NCBI GenBank assembly: GCA_001792895.1 | Contig: MARA01000070.1 | Location: forward strand, 1-64,000 | DNA length: 64,000 bases | Reading direction: 5' to 3' | Origin: Lentinus brumalis | Lineage: Eukaryota; Basidiomycota; Agaricomycetes; Polyporales; Polyporaceae | Shown: positions 22,590-34,318 of the stretch, in pieces | Layout: each line of letters starts with the position of its first letter | How positions within the stretch are numbered: position 1 is the first letter of the stretch | Notes under the pieces: model-generated | The model's database searches: none | Told to the model about the DNA's origin: nothing | What the model saw: only the letters and a program-made list of their open reading frames with translations | Program-made: the position numbers and the translations under genes

Positions 22590-25500
22590 TCAAGAAGCAG
22601 GTGTTTCCTGTGCATATATTAGACACTGCATATCGTCATGCGTCAGTTGAAGGCGGACGTACCGAGAACTCCGTCCCATTTGGGACACCACCCATGCGAC
22701 ATCGTAGGCAGCAGCATCCCAGTCGTTGGATGTAGCCGCTGTGGCAATCTCCTTCCACCAGACCAGGGTGAGAAGCACCATGAGGAGGCCATTCTTGCCT
22801 GGCCGACAGAGACTCTTGCCCCAGTCGCTGCCGACGCTGTTGCCAAGTACTGGACGTCCATCTGAGCTGCGCGTCCGCCACTCAGGCTGTAGATGGGACC
22901 ACCACGCCCACCAGGCTTCAGCAAAGGATGCCTCCTTCTTGATGGGCGGACTCTTCTGCATGTCGCGCCCGTTGCGTATCCAGACGGCGACTTCGCCAGG
23001 CCGCCCAACGGTGCCAAGGCCAATTTTCTGGAAACACAATCAGTACAGAGCAGAAGGAAGAGAGATGTGTCAGAGCTTACGCCTGTCTGCCATTCATAGA
23101 CTCGCTCGAGCGCCGTCCACCATCCCACCGCTCGTTCAAAGGACTCGCCATAGTTCCGCCCAGACAAGAACTCGTACCCCTCCTGCACCCAGTCAGGCCA
23201 GTCAGCACGGTCGATGATGGCCGCCGGAATGAGACCTTCTGCGGCAGGTGTGGATGTCGTGTGCACTTCGTCCACAGACATCGGGGTTACGTCTGCATTG
23301 TGACTGAAGATCGCGGTGCCGTTGGTGAGCGTCGCAGTCGTGTTGTCGCCGCTACCGGGTGTCGCGGTCGTGCTCGGCGTCGCGGTCGTGTTCTCGCCGC
23401 TGCCGGGTGTCGCGGTCGCGTTCAGCGTCGCGGTCATGCTCGGCGTCGCAGTCGTGTTGTCGCCGCTACCGGGTGTCGCGGTCGTGCTCGGCGTCGCGGT
23501 CGTGTTCTCGCCGCTGCCGGGTGTCGCGGTCGCGTTCAGCGTCGCGGTCGTGCTCGGCGTCGCGGTCGTGCTCGGCGTCGCGGTCGTGTTCTCGCCGCTG
23601 CCGGGCGTCGCGGTCGTGTTCTCGCCGCTGCCGGGCGTCGCGGTCGTGTTCTCGCCGCTGCCGGGTGTCGCGGTCGCGTTCAGCGTCGCGGTCGTGCTCG
23701 GCGTCGCGGTCGTGTTCTCGCCGCTGCCGGGTGTCGCGGTCGCGTTCAGCGTCGCGGTCGTGCTCGGCGTCGCGGTCGTATTCTCGCCGCTGCCGGGCGT
23801 CGCGGTCGTATTCTCGCCACTGCCGGGCGTCGCCGTCGTGTCGCCATCGCTGCCATCTATGGCGTTGGGGGTATTGTTGACGTTCCTGCTTGAGGCGCTG
23901 AGATTTTGCATCTCCATCTCAGGATTGAGACGTGAAGAGCGACGTTGAGGCTCAGCGGGCTCGCCGTCGCGACGAACTGGCCGAGGGGTTGGCTTCGTGG
24001 TCTTTGTGCGGATACCGTGAGTGGGGTCGATCGCCCGCATGACGGCTTGATTGTGCGCCCGCATGCAGACACCGCGTCGGTCGTAGTCCGACATGCGAGA
24101 GAGGCCAAAGAGACGATGGCGGCGAGCTTGGGGGGTGAGCGCAGCGAGCTCCTCCTTGATTGCGTTGTTGAGTCCCAAGTCGTCAGCGTCTGGTGTGGAC
24201 CCCCTCTCAAGCCCCTCATACTCCGCGTCCTCGTCCTCGTCCTCGTCCTCATCCTCGTCCTCGTCCTCCTGGCCCTGTACGTCACCATCAAGCCCCCAAT
24301 CCGACCGTAGCTGGTCTTCTTCTTCATCCTCCTCCTCGTCGTCCCCTCAAACTCATCCTCCTCGTCAGTCTCCTCCATTGCTTCCCAATCACCGCCAGAG
24401 CGGCGTCTTTTCTTCTTCGTGCCGCGCTTGTCCTTCTTTGACGCAGCGGCCTTGTTGCTGCTCTCAGGGCGACCATCAAGCTCGACCTCAACCTCCAGCC
24501 CCAGGGAGGATAGAGGCGGCGTAGATGCCGACGAGGCAGGTGCTGGAGTAGCACTACCTGTAGGCGTGGGCCGCATGGTCAGGAGGGACGGACAGGACAT
24601 GCCCAGATTGACCATCCGATCCTTGTACTCTGGAAACTGATGTTAGCATGGGCGGGGTCAGGAATGCGCGTGTCATGCATACCCTTCGTGTGCGCGAGAT
24701 AGCGAGAATACGATCCCATGACGTCGTTGTGAAATCTGTCGCCCTCGTGCTGGTGCCAAGTCATAGGGAGCGGACCATCGGTCTTGCCTGCGTTGATGCT
24801 GAGGAGGAAGTGGTCAGCATGGATCTTGAATGCGGGATATCGTGAACTGACACTTTGACTTGGAACTCCTGAGGGCCGTTGATCAGCGCTCTGCCGCAAA
24901 TCATCGTGACATGAAATCCTGTTAAGTCCCTGATGACTTGGAGGAGAGGTTGCGTGTAGACAGCGAGGTCTTCGCGCGCGCTGGGGGAGGGTGAACTTCG
25001 AGATGATCAGAGGCAGCGCGACGGACTCACTGTGCGCGAGACTCCTCAACCCTCATGGCCTCAGGCACTGCGGCCATGTTCTCGTACTTCTCCATATCCT
25101 CCTTGTGTAGCCGCTTGCATTCCTCCTGCAGCCAGGCGCGGTACTCATCGGTCTCCTCCTTCAAGAGGTCGCGCGCAATTTGTCCGCGGTAGGAGATACT
25201 GAACTCGGGATCCAGCCCAGAAGCGGGCCATCTCACGGCGAAGGTTTCCTGAATGTGGTCTGGCTTCTCGCTCATGTAGAGCTGCCAGACTGCAAGCTGG
25301 CGGGGCGCGGTGGTCGTCGCGTGCCTCTTCAAAGCTCCAAGGATGATAGCCCAAGCGTTATGCTCGCTGCGCATCCTGGCAGTCACCATGTACCGCATAG
25401 AGGACTTCAGTTGCTGGCCTGCAGGTCAGACAACGTGCCCAACAACAACCAGGTAGAGAAACGTACCTGCTGCGTCCTCTTGATCACCCTCTTCTTCTCC

Positions 25501-25874
25501 TCCTGCTCCTCAGCGGTCAACTCCTTGTCGGTTTTCCAGACGTCTCCAGGTTGAGGCTCGCGATCGAGAGGCAGCTGCCAATTGAACTTGTCCCAATACA
25601 GCGCGAAGAAGTTGTGCCAGAATCTTGTGTGTTCCTTCTGCGCGCCTCTGGGGAGTAGGGACAGCGCGTCCACATGGTCTTGTAGCAGCTCCAAGCGAGC
25701 CCCGGTAAATGTAGACTTCGCACCGGGTTTCGCAGGGGGCTCGTCAGGGGACCGTGCTTGGGCCTTCTTCGCTTGCCGACGAGCTTGTCGGCGGTCGCGC
25801 GTCGGACCAGAGGTCTGATAGTGCTGAGGCTCGAGCTCAGGAGCTTCAAAGTCGACGTTACCCAGAGCAGGCAT
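22590..25874 (-). pseudogene. KDZ cargo gene of unknown function, one frame break
   Basis: The minus-strand start is MPALGNVDFEAPELEP at ATG 25874. Exon 1 is 25874-25467, exon 2 is 25413-about 25031 (RYMVTARMRSEHNAWAII; FSISYRGQIARDLLKEE), and further short exons encode QPLLQVIRDLTGFHVTMICG and MTWHQHEGDRFHNDVMGSY. An acidic, Ser/Lys-rich linker follows. The frame slips by one base near the GGGG run at about 24345, then continues with LNNAIKEELAALTP, the TATPGSGEN repeat, EGYEFLSGRNYGESFERA, and a Trp-rich C-terminus (EAWWAWWSHLQPEW; WDAAAYDVAWVVSQM). The Trp-rich end and the N-terminal HNFFALYWDKFNWQLPL block match a family widespread in mushrooms, function unknown to me. Exon limits in the middle are approximate. 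Confidence 0.65.
23326..23845 (-). repeat. coding minisatellite (TATPGSGENT / TATPST units)
   Basis: Tandem 27-bp units encoding TATPGSGEN (or GDN) mix with 18-bp units encoding TATPST or TATLNA on the minus strand. Unit lengths are multiples of 3, so copy-number change keeps the frame. It forms a Thr-rich linker of about 170 residues. Plus-strand open frames across it are by-products. Confidence 0.9.
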
Positions 25875-26116
25875 TGAGAGACGAGAGACGAGCAACGCGC
25901 AGAGGATAGACAGTGCAGCAAACCACGGGCAGGAAGGTACTTAGAAGAATGAGTCTGTACGCGCACCTTGAACTTCAGGATTAGCGCGGGTCACAAATCA
26001 CGTGACCGTGGCCAGCGTCTCGTGCTGGCAGCACCGATCATCAAGACATTGCACATTGCACCTTCGCATCCTCTACGCTCAACTGCAATCCGCTCCTCGC
26101 AAGTTCTCCCTGGACA

Positions 26117-27169
26117 ATGATAATCAAGAGTGTACGTGAAGGCTACGATCGGGCTGCTCTCCGGGTGGGGACGACACCAGTATACGAGGAGGACGGTCAG
26201 ATTATGGTGTTTGGGGATATAGATGATGGGCTCGCACACACGGTATGGATCGGGCGATGTGTCGGGGTGTTCATGGGCTGGTGCGTGGTACGCTGTCGTA
26301 CTGATCTCATTTACTTACCTTGCACAGGGGTCTCGCAGGTCCCATGGTCATAGGCTTCGGCGGTGCGCTGCACAAGAGATTCAAGTCCATCGAAGCCGCC
26401 CGCAGGGCCTGGGTCAATGGTCCCTCCACTGACCCCGACTGGCATGCTCCGGAGCCCCGCGCACCTATCCTCACCGACCTCATATTACCCCCGATCCCCT
26501 CTCGGCTTCGTCAGTCGCGACTGCCCCCTCAAGCACGGCCTCGGACACCTATGTCAGTGCTCGCGCTGAACATGCAACGCCGACCCTCGTCGAGCAGTCC
26601 CCACAGAAGCCGCATCGTGCAAAGTCAACGGGCGAGGCAGTCAGCGCGAAGTCTCAAGGCGTCCCTCCCTGTGCGAGGTCCCCAGTAATGCCGGCCATCG
26701 TGAAGTCTTCGGAGAGACCGCATGTCACGCGCGCGCACGGCCAGGCAGCCGATAGTCCCCGCAATTACCCCCTCCCAACGCCACCGACACCATCGAGACC
26801 CAAGTCTCCCGGTCACCGCCCGCCATTGCCCGTCCTGCCGTCCTCCGTTCTTGATACGCCTCGGACATCCACGAGCTCAATCCCCACGACGACAACATCG
26901 ACGATCATCGTCTCGGAGGGCCGTGCGTACGTCGTTGTGCGCGGGGACGCGCCAGGAGTGTACACCGATAAGTGAGTGGCAACCTATTCATGACTCCCAA
27001 CCCGCTCTGACTCCGGTGCAGGCATACTGCCGCGCTCATGGCAGGCAAGCATGCTGGGCGGAAGGTCAGGGCGTTCCGCACCGTCGAGGAGGCGGACAGG
27101 TACTATGCTCAGAAGGAGATCCTTGGGGAGGTCGGCGTACCGGCTTTCAGGCACGAGGTCGTTCAGTAG
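26117..27169 (+). pseudogene. KDZ cargo: protein with two RNase H1 N-terminal-like domains, one frame break
   Basis: Exons 26117-26280, 26328-26971 and 27022-27169. The first domain reads AHTVWIGRCVGVFMGW, spliced to GGALHKRFKSIEAARRAWV. The second reads RAYVVVRGDAPGVYTDK, spliced to HTAALMAG and VRAFRTVEEADRYYAQ. Both match the small RNase H1 N-terminal/caulimovirus viroplasmin fold, which binds RNA-DNA hybrids or dsRNA. No RNase H catalytic domain follows. A Pro/Ser-rich linker joins the domains; the sensible frame there shifts by one base at a CCCCC run near 26489. It might bind nucleic acid during transposition (inference). Confidence 0.65.
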
Positions 27170-27282
27170 CTGTAGGAGTAGGTATAAGTACTGTACTCGC
27201 GCGGACTTATGTCGTCCTGGTCTCAATCGATGCTATGGTTGCTCGCATATGCATTAGCGGCGTGAACTACACAAGTACAGTG

Positions 27283-27947
27283 CTACATGCGCCCTTCAAC
27301 CTCGTCAAGCTTGACAGTGGTCATCACGATCAACCACTGAGCATTAAAAACCGTTGAGCACACCGTTCCCCAGAGCTTCTTCGCCTGGATGGGATGAAGC
27401 TCGTGCATAACCTCGCTGCCCATGAAACCTTCCAGCGAGAGTATGATGCTGTCCCCCTCCTCCAGCCAGTCCAGTGTCTCCTTGACCCACTCATCCAGCC
27501 CTCCAGGGCGACGACGAGCCTTCTTGATCCTGGACTGGAGGGTGTAGATATAGTCCCGCGGTTCGTCGAGGTAACCCCACGCCTGGAGGCGACTGTTCAG
27601 GATGGTCACCTCCGCGACTCGGAGAGGGGAAAGCGTAGTCGGCAGGGTGAGCGGATATTGAGCCCTGACATGCACCTAGGTTGGTGCACTGGATGTGTAC
27701 AGATGGACGGAGCACTCACTGATTAGAAGAGGCATCTGAGTTCGTGCTGGTGCCAGAACGCGATTTTGCAGCTTTAAGTTTGAGTCGAGATCGGATCTCT
27801 TTCATACTACATTTCATGTGTAAGTGTCTGAAGTGAGAACGGACAAGAGGCTTACTATTTTTTCTTCTCATAGGCTCGCCTGTTTCGAGCCTGTCGCATG
27901 AGTTGCGACTTGGTCAGTTCTTCTGCTGGTCTCGCGCGGCGTGGCAT
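27283..27947 (-). CDS. KDZ cargo: small protein with a basic region
   Basis: Three exons (27947-27856, 27806-27720, 27664-27283) join in frame to 186 codons plus stop. The N-terminus is MPRRARPAEELTKSQLMRQ followed by ARNRRAYEKKYMKEIRSRLK, a strongly basic helix-like segment reminiscent of a bZIP basic region but without a leucine zipper. The C-terminal part (WGYLDEPRDYIYTLQSRI; DEWVKETLDWLEEGDSIIL) is acidic and helical, with no domain I recognise. Similar basic small proteins are common in mushrooms. DNA binding is inference. It lies head-to-tail behind the TET/JBP gene. Confidence 0.6.
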
Positions 27948-28369
27948 GACGGTTAGACCGAGTTGTGACAAGCGGGGCCTGTACAATATTATGAGCGCTG
28001 TCCGAGGATGAGGAGGTGAGGTGAGGAGGAAGCACCTCGCAGCGTAGTGTATGTGTTCGGAGAGCCAGGGAGGAACAAGTGTGCGGGGGTACCCGGTCTT
28101 TTTGCGCCCGCGCGCACATTTGCCTGCAGCGCTAAGACGCGTCTTAAACAGTAAGACGCGTCTTAAATTCCTTTGCAGAGGGACAGCTTCTGTAGTGTGT
28201 GGAATCTCACTAGTAGTCTGAGACGTCCAACCAATATACGCTATAGGTAGTATACTTGCCATCGATGGTTTCAGTCGCATGTTGTCTCTCCTAGAATCGA
28301 GTTGGCAGGCGCAGTGAAACGACCGTGACCGCGTCAAGATATTCATTCTCCCAAGTGGAAAGTACAAGT

Positions 28370-29963
28370 CTACATAGGTGCAGGGGTATCGCGAAGCTCA
28401 GACACCGTGCTAAATAACCGCCAGCCCTCCCTCCATTCCTCGTACTCGCTCTCTAAGTTGTATCCAGCTGCCCTGTACGCCTTCAAGGTACGGAACCCAC
28501 ACTTCACCCAGCGGAATAGCCCGCCTGCTGAGTACTGAGTGAGTGAGTAGCGGGTCTCGCCATCTGCAACAGCGACGTTGGAGTGGCAGAGGATCGCGGA
28601 GGGGATGAGGATGGTGGAACCCGGCGGAAACTCGATTATGAGCTTCGCGTCCCACAGAATAATGTGTCCGCCCTTCCGGTAGTCGTAATTCCCCAGCGCC
28701 GTGATGGCGCACATTCCGAACGCAAAGTTGAGGTGGTCTAGGTGCGGGAACGTGGCCACGCGCGGACCAAGGTTGAACGTTGCCGCGCCGAAGACGTTGT
28801 TGGGGAAGTTGCGTTTGAGGCGTGGGTCTGACTGCTCCAGCGCGTCGAGGGTTTGCCCATACAACCGGTGAACCTTCGGGACGTAGTTCTCGAGCCCGCC
28901 TTCAGCCGGGTCCAAACTCAGTGTCGTGATGCACGGCGGGAGTGATGAGGGGAGCACGCACCGCTGCCGAAGTTGGCGATCCGGAAAATGTTGGGGTCTG
29001 ACTTCAGATCGTCTATGATCTTCTGGCGCCGCACGGAAGTCTTCAGGTTCCCAACGCGCTGCGCCTGAATGAGCACCAGTTGCTGTTTGAAGGAATTGGG
29101 CGTACCTGTTGACCTGAGCCAATCGAAATACCGGTGTGAAGCGCATAGTGCCCGCCGCGGCGATGCTGAACCGCGGCCTCGAACGTCGCTAGCTTCTCCT
29201 GGGCTTGCTTGAACTTCTCCGTAGCTCGCGCGACGAGGAGCGGCCACTCGACATCCTTGGGCTCCCCAACGAGGGTTGTGAAGCTCCGTCCGGTCGGGTC
29301 GACGACCAGGCAGGGATTCCTGCGTAGTGATTGGAGCCATGCACCAGACGGCAGGCGGGGAGGGGTGGCGCACCTTCCAGACCAGCTAATGTACTGAAAC
29401 CCCAGCTTCTTCGCTCCCTCAAGCGGCATCTCCTTGCGCTGGAGGCGGTGAACTTTGAGGGCGCGCCCGATGACGCCAGTACTTGCCACATGTAGGTTAT
29501 CGGGGGTGAGGGCGAAGTTTGTCGTAAAAACTTCACCCCCACTGCGATGCTTCAGACACGCCGCCTTGAGTGAGACCCCTGCGGCCTCCTGCTTCTTCTC
29601 GCGAAGGACGCGCCTGTTGTCGCGCTTGCGCTTGCACTTCAGCTTCTTGTGGAACTGCGCCTTGCTCAACCCATCGCGGGGAGGGTTACGCGCGCCGACC
29701 GAGTCACTGCTGCGGGGTGAGGGTGGCGGCAGAGGAGAAACGGGGGACGGCGCAAGACGCGGAGAGGGCGGGGGAGTGCTGAGCGGCGATGATGGCGGTG
29801 TCGAGAGGGGTGAGGAGAATGGAGAGAACATAGACGCCGCGACCATGGGGACGTCGCCCGCGTTGAATGCTGTGGCGCCCGCGTCGTCGCACGCGCGCAC
29901 CGGCTCCTCCAAGTCATCGAGCACCGGCTCATCCTCATGGACGACTGTCCCGTTGCCACTCAT
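28370..29963 (-). CDS. TET/JBP-family 2OG-Fe(II) dioxygenase
   Basis: Exons 29963-29106, 29064-28958 and 28916-28370 join in frame to 503 codons. Both introns are 41 bp by this reading. The start is ATG 29963 (MSGNGTVVHEDEP). A low-complexity Ser/Pro and Lys-rich N-terminus (residues 1-130) precedes the catalytic domain. FPHLDHLNF gives the H-x-D metal ligands, ITALGNYDYRKGGHIILWD and LIIEFPPGSTILIPSA are family-typical strands, CHSNV gives the distal histidine and GETRYSLTQYSAGGLF the 2OG-binding arginine. TET/JBP enzymes oxidise 5-methylcytosine or thymine in DNA, and mushroom members are expanded and associated with KDZ transposons. All key residues are present and the gene looks functional. 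It is divergent from the transposase gene at 30500, leaving a 0.54-kb shared upstream region. Confidence 0.9.
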
Positions 29964-30499
29964 GCGCAACTTCTCCGCCAAAGCTCGCCGAAGAAGAGCG
30001 TCGTAGTCGAGCTTGACGGGCGCGTGTACAGGAACCCCGGAGTCCGCGTTCCAGGGAGAGAACGTGCTTCCTGCACGCGTCTGTTGGCTTCAGGAGTAAG
30101 CAAGAATCCAGCTGGTCAGTTGTGCAACTCACTTTGTGAAATCCGAAGACGGGGGGAGCGGAGGCTGCAAAAGCTCGTGGTTAGCACGAAACCATGCGTG
30201 GATAGGAGCCGGGTAACCACCGTGCGCCGACCTGCCGTTTGTCTCCGAGTCCCAAAGGCGGGCCCCGCTTATAGACGCGTCCAGGTCGCACGGGGCATGC
30301 TGAGACTACTCACCGAGTGTACTGTACAAGGGCATGCCGTGTTGCGGGTGGGTTGAAGGTGGGAGGAGGAGCGCGCCAACATAGACGCACTGCGGGCCCA
30401 TATCCGCGACGCGTCACGATCACATGATCTGTGTGACACTCCCTGCTGAGGAAGTTTGACTTCCAAGTTCTCACTCGGTATTGACAGGCTTCGAGAAGC

Positions 30500-33400
30500 A
30501 TGTCAAGTCGGGCGCGCACCTCAAAGCGTCGCCGTGCGAACGCCGACCTCGACTCCTGCATCGACCTCTCTCTCTCTGCTCCTGACGAATACCGCGCTGC
30601 TTCGGCCACTTCGTCAACCACCGTTGAGACAGCATCCGCCGACCTGCGGCGCGTCAAACGCGACACATTCCCTCTCCCTTCTCCCAGCCCAGTTGCCGAC
30701 TCGCCCGGACAAGCCTTTTCGACACCACTTTCAGGGGATTTAGGGGACCACGAGGATGTAGAGGGAGGAGGATCATTGGGTGCAGTAGGAGGGGGAGAGG
30801 GCGAGTCTCGGGCGCGAGCTAAGAGGTATCTCAACTCGGTGAGTAATGTTTTCAGTTCCTCTGCGCGCTCCGACCTGAGAATGTGCCAGGACGAGCCAAT
30901 GAAGACATGGCTGCCCATGGTCGACAGCGTGCTCGATGAGCTTGTGCGGCGCGACGGCCGGGCGGACTTTCGTCCGTTCGATCGATGTCTCTCATGTACC
31001 GACCAGCCCAATGCGCGCGCGGCGGTCATCCGTTGCACCAGCTGCGATCCTGGGCATCTGGAGTGCGAGGAGTGCTCGAAGGTCCGGCATAGGCGGCAGG
31101 CCTGCCATAGGTTACAGGTGCGCTATATTTCTTTCTAGCGGCTGTTGCTTTACTGAATTTCGCGCAGCGATGGAATGGGCGGTACTTCGAGGTCACATCG
31201 CTCAAGGATATCGGCTTCGTCGTGCAGCTTGGCCACCCTGATAACTCGGAATGCGCAAACCCTCGCCCCGCGCCAGACGACTTCTGTGTAATCGATATCA
31301 ATGGGCATCACAATGTCGCGCTCAACTTCTGCGCCTGCGACCACGCCGGTGCCGCTGGGACCATGTACGAGCAACTACTTCGTCGCGATCTCTTCCCCTC
31401 CACGGTTGTCGACCCGCGCACTGCCTACACATTCCGCTTACTCGAGCATTATCACATCCAAAGTCTACAGGGCAAGCTGTCCATGTACGACTACTACGAG
31501 TCCCTCGAGCGTCTGACCGACAATACTGGCACGAAGACTCTCCAGGACCGCTACAAGTCATTCATGAGGGTGGTCGCCCAATGGCGATACCTGAAGCGTC
31601 TCAAGAGAGCTGGTCGCGCGCATGATCCATCAGGTGTCGCGGGCACTAAGCCCGGCGAGCTCGCAGTCCCTTGCCCAGCGTGTCCCCTTCCCGGCATCAA
31701 TCTTCCGCCCAACTGGGAGGATGTATCCGACGATCTCCAGTAAGCACGCCCTCCTCCTACCCGTGAGGTGCATTGACCGACGATGTCGGCGCAGGTACCT
31801 GTATGTCATGTGCGTCGCAATCGATGCTTGCTTCCGTTTGAAGAGGAGGGATGTTTCGAGCACGGAGAAGGACCCTATCCTAGGGAGCGGATGGGGTTAC
31901 TTCGTGGAGGACACAGGGTACCAGCAGATCCTCGCTGGATATGGCGCGCAGAAGGAGGTGAGCACACATACGATCAATTGTCCAGGGCGTAGTGCCGACG
32001 CGTACATGCAGATTTCAACATGTGCCGGGTTCGCCGCAATAAGCCAAGCCAATGCACGGTTTTCTAAGGGTTATGCCGCCTCTGGTGTGGGTGCATGTAT
32101 CTGCGCGAGGCACCAGTTTATGCTGGCAAACGGTGTAGGCGACACCCAAGTGGGCGAGAAGTATGTACTCAATCTCACTCTCATTGTGAATGGGCGGTCT
32201 CTGACCGCGTGATAGATACATTAATATGGATTACATATTCATCTCCGCCATGCTGCACAACCTACGCATCCGAAAACTGGTGTCGTACGACATTGCGTGC
32301 CAGTGGTCGAAGGGCCTGCTCGAGCGCATCAGTAAGTTCCCGACGCACATGCAGATCCCCCTCCCATCTGGCAGCATCAAGTACTCCATCCCGAAGCTGC
32401 ATTGGCACGGTCACGAGCGCAAGGACCACTCAAAGTTCTCCTTGAACTACATCCCTGGCGCGGCGCGCAATGATGGCGAGGGTATCGAGAGGAACTGGTG
32501 GGAGGCGCAGCCCCATGCCAATAGCACCAAAACCATGGGGCCTGGAGGGCGGCAGGGCACGCTGGAGGATTCATGGGGCTACTCGAACTGGCGCAGAGTC
32601 GTCCAACTGGGTATGTAATTTGCGAGCATCATATTCCTTCCACTAGCTAAGATAATCACTCAGCTGAATACATGCGCCGGCGGTACATGCTCGCAAGATC
32701 GATGGCTGCATCGCAGACCAAGGAGTACGCGAACTTGACGAACAGCCTTGAGAAGACGAACGTCGTGAAGTGGGAGGCTGAGGTCGCGGCCTGGGAGGCC
32801 GACATGACGCTGCCTGATCCCTACCATGTTGTGAAGACAGGTGCATACCGCCGCAGCCTACATGTTGTCGATCTCTGCTGACTTACGCTTAAATTAGGGC
32901 CGTCCGAGGCGCAGACGAAGCAGGCAATCGCGAAGGAGGTTCAAGCGAAGTCTGCGGCCACAGGCCATGTCGCGCAGGGCCAAGTGAGCGCGCTCGGCTT
33001 TATTACAATGGCCTTAGATCTCGAGGACTCCCAGTAAGTCATTCTGCATGATCGTTCCATATACATGTGCTCATGCTACTTAGAGTACGGCTGAAGGAAG
33101 AGGCCGAAAAAGCAGAAGCCGACGACACCAAACTGCCACAGGTCCTCGAGCAGCGCACCTCATTTCGCCACCGTGTGCAGAAGCTGCGAACACTGCAGGC
33201 TATCTATACGCCCGCCGCTCTGCCGCTGCTGCTCAAGAACCCAGCGGCGCACACAGAGACTGAGGCCATTGAGAACATCCTCCTGGGTCTCCCCTCAGAG
33301 ATTGCACCAGGAGATCGAGCAACCGCCTGCCCCTCCGACATACTCTCGATAGAAGCGCGTCTGCGCGACGCACAGTGCCGCGACTCACTTCAAGACTTGC

Positions 33401-34227
33401 GGAACCACCTCCATGCTCGGCACCGCCTCTACACCATCAAACGATTGCACGTACGTTATCAGGGCCCTAGCACGCGCGCTCGAACCGAGATTGGCGGGGA
33501 GGATGACCGCGTCCAGCGCGCGGCTGCGAAGTATCGTCGTGCTCGCCGTGCGAAGCTCGCGCTCATTGGTCCTGGTCCCTGGGAGGCCGAATTCCGAGTC
33601 CTCACCGACAACGACATTCGTGGGGTGCAGGATGATGACCCGGACGCTGTGGCAGAACGCGCGCGCAAACGGAAGAAGCCCGGTCCTGCTGAGGGATACA
33701 AGACCGTCTCCTGGATTTGGCGGGGCGCTGACAGCGACGAGGCTGGCTATGCCGACTCCTTGCGAAGGGAATGGCTGCAGCTTCGTGCCCGCTTGAAGCG
33801 TTGGTTGGAGGAGAAGCGGCTGCTGCCCGAGGAGATGCGTCGTGTCCTCGCCTTCCTGGGCTTTGCCGAGGCAGCATGGCTTGCTAGGATCGGACAGCGG
33901 CCTGCTGTCGACGACACCCTGCAAGAGGGTCTCACGGCCTACGCACACAGACAGGCTGCTATCCGGCACGAGCTGCGCGGATCGTGCCGACAGGTGTGGC
34001 TGAAGCTGGCCCGGGATGCAGGCGTCGCGCTGGGTGTAGAGTGGGAGCCTGTGGAGGGCTATGTTGCTCGGACGATTCGGCGGCGGGTTAACAATCGAGT
34101 AGTGGTGGAGGATGAGGATGGGGAGATTCTGGACGGTGCCCAGGACCTGGGGGAGGAGGACGAGGAGGGGACCCTAGCCGAGTACAAGCGCTTTGTAGAG
34201 CGAGAGCTTGCTAATGGAGAACCCTAA
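30500..34227 (+). CDS. KDZ transposase with CxC2-type cysteine cluster
   Basis: Eight exons join in frame: 30500-31117, 31168-31739, 31795-31957, 32012-32160, 32216-32610, 32664-32840, 32898-33033 and 33084-34227. They total 1117 codons plus stop with every intron GT-AG, so the gene appears intact. The N-terminus is Ser-rich. A cysteine cluster (residues about 165-260) reads CLSC, RCTSC, LECEECSKVRH, then QLGHPDNSEC and ALNFCACDHAG. The RNase H-fold catalytic core has the first Asp in CVAIDACFRLKRR, the second in SYDIACQWSKGL and the Glu in DGEGIERNWWEA. GVGACICARHQF and the C-terminal GEKYINMDYIF block are family hallmarks. The tail is Glu/Arg-rich coiled coil. It should cut and join the element at its TIRs. 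An older name family is Kyakuja-Dileera-Zisupton. Confidence 0.93.
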
Positions 34228-34318
34228 ACTGTGGGTAATATGCATCAATTGTCGGCTCCAAGCTTGTGTAGCGCTAGGGAACTGTTTAAGTGCAGATTTG
34301 ATCGCTGTAGACACCCTC

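Noticed and set aside
23340..23850. Spaced-repeat array as CRISPR
   Set aside because: Tandem repeats without unique spacers in a eukaryotic genome.
23261..23948. Plus-strand Arg/Val-rich open frames
   Set aside because: They are antisense shadows of the minus-strand TATPGSGEN repeat.
24220..24270. Asp/Glu (GAGGAC) run as a functional acidic activation domain
   Set aside because: Simple-sequence composition only; it is a linker in the cargo gene.
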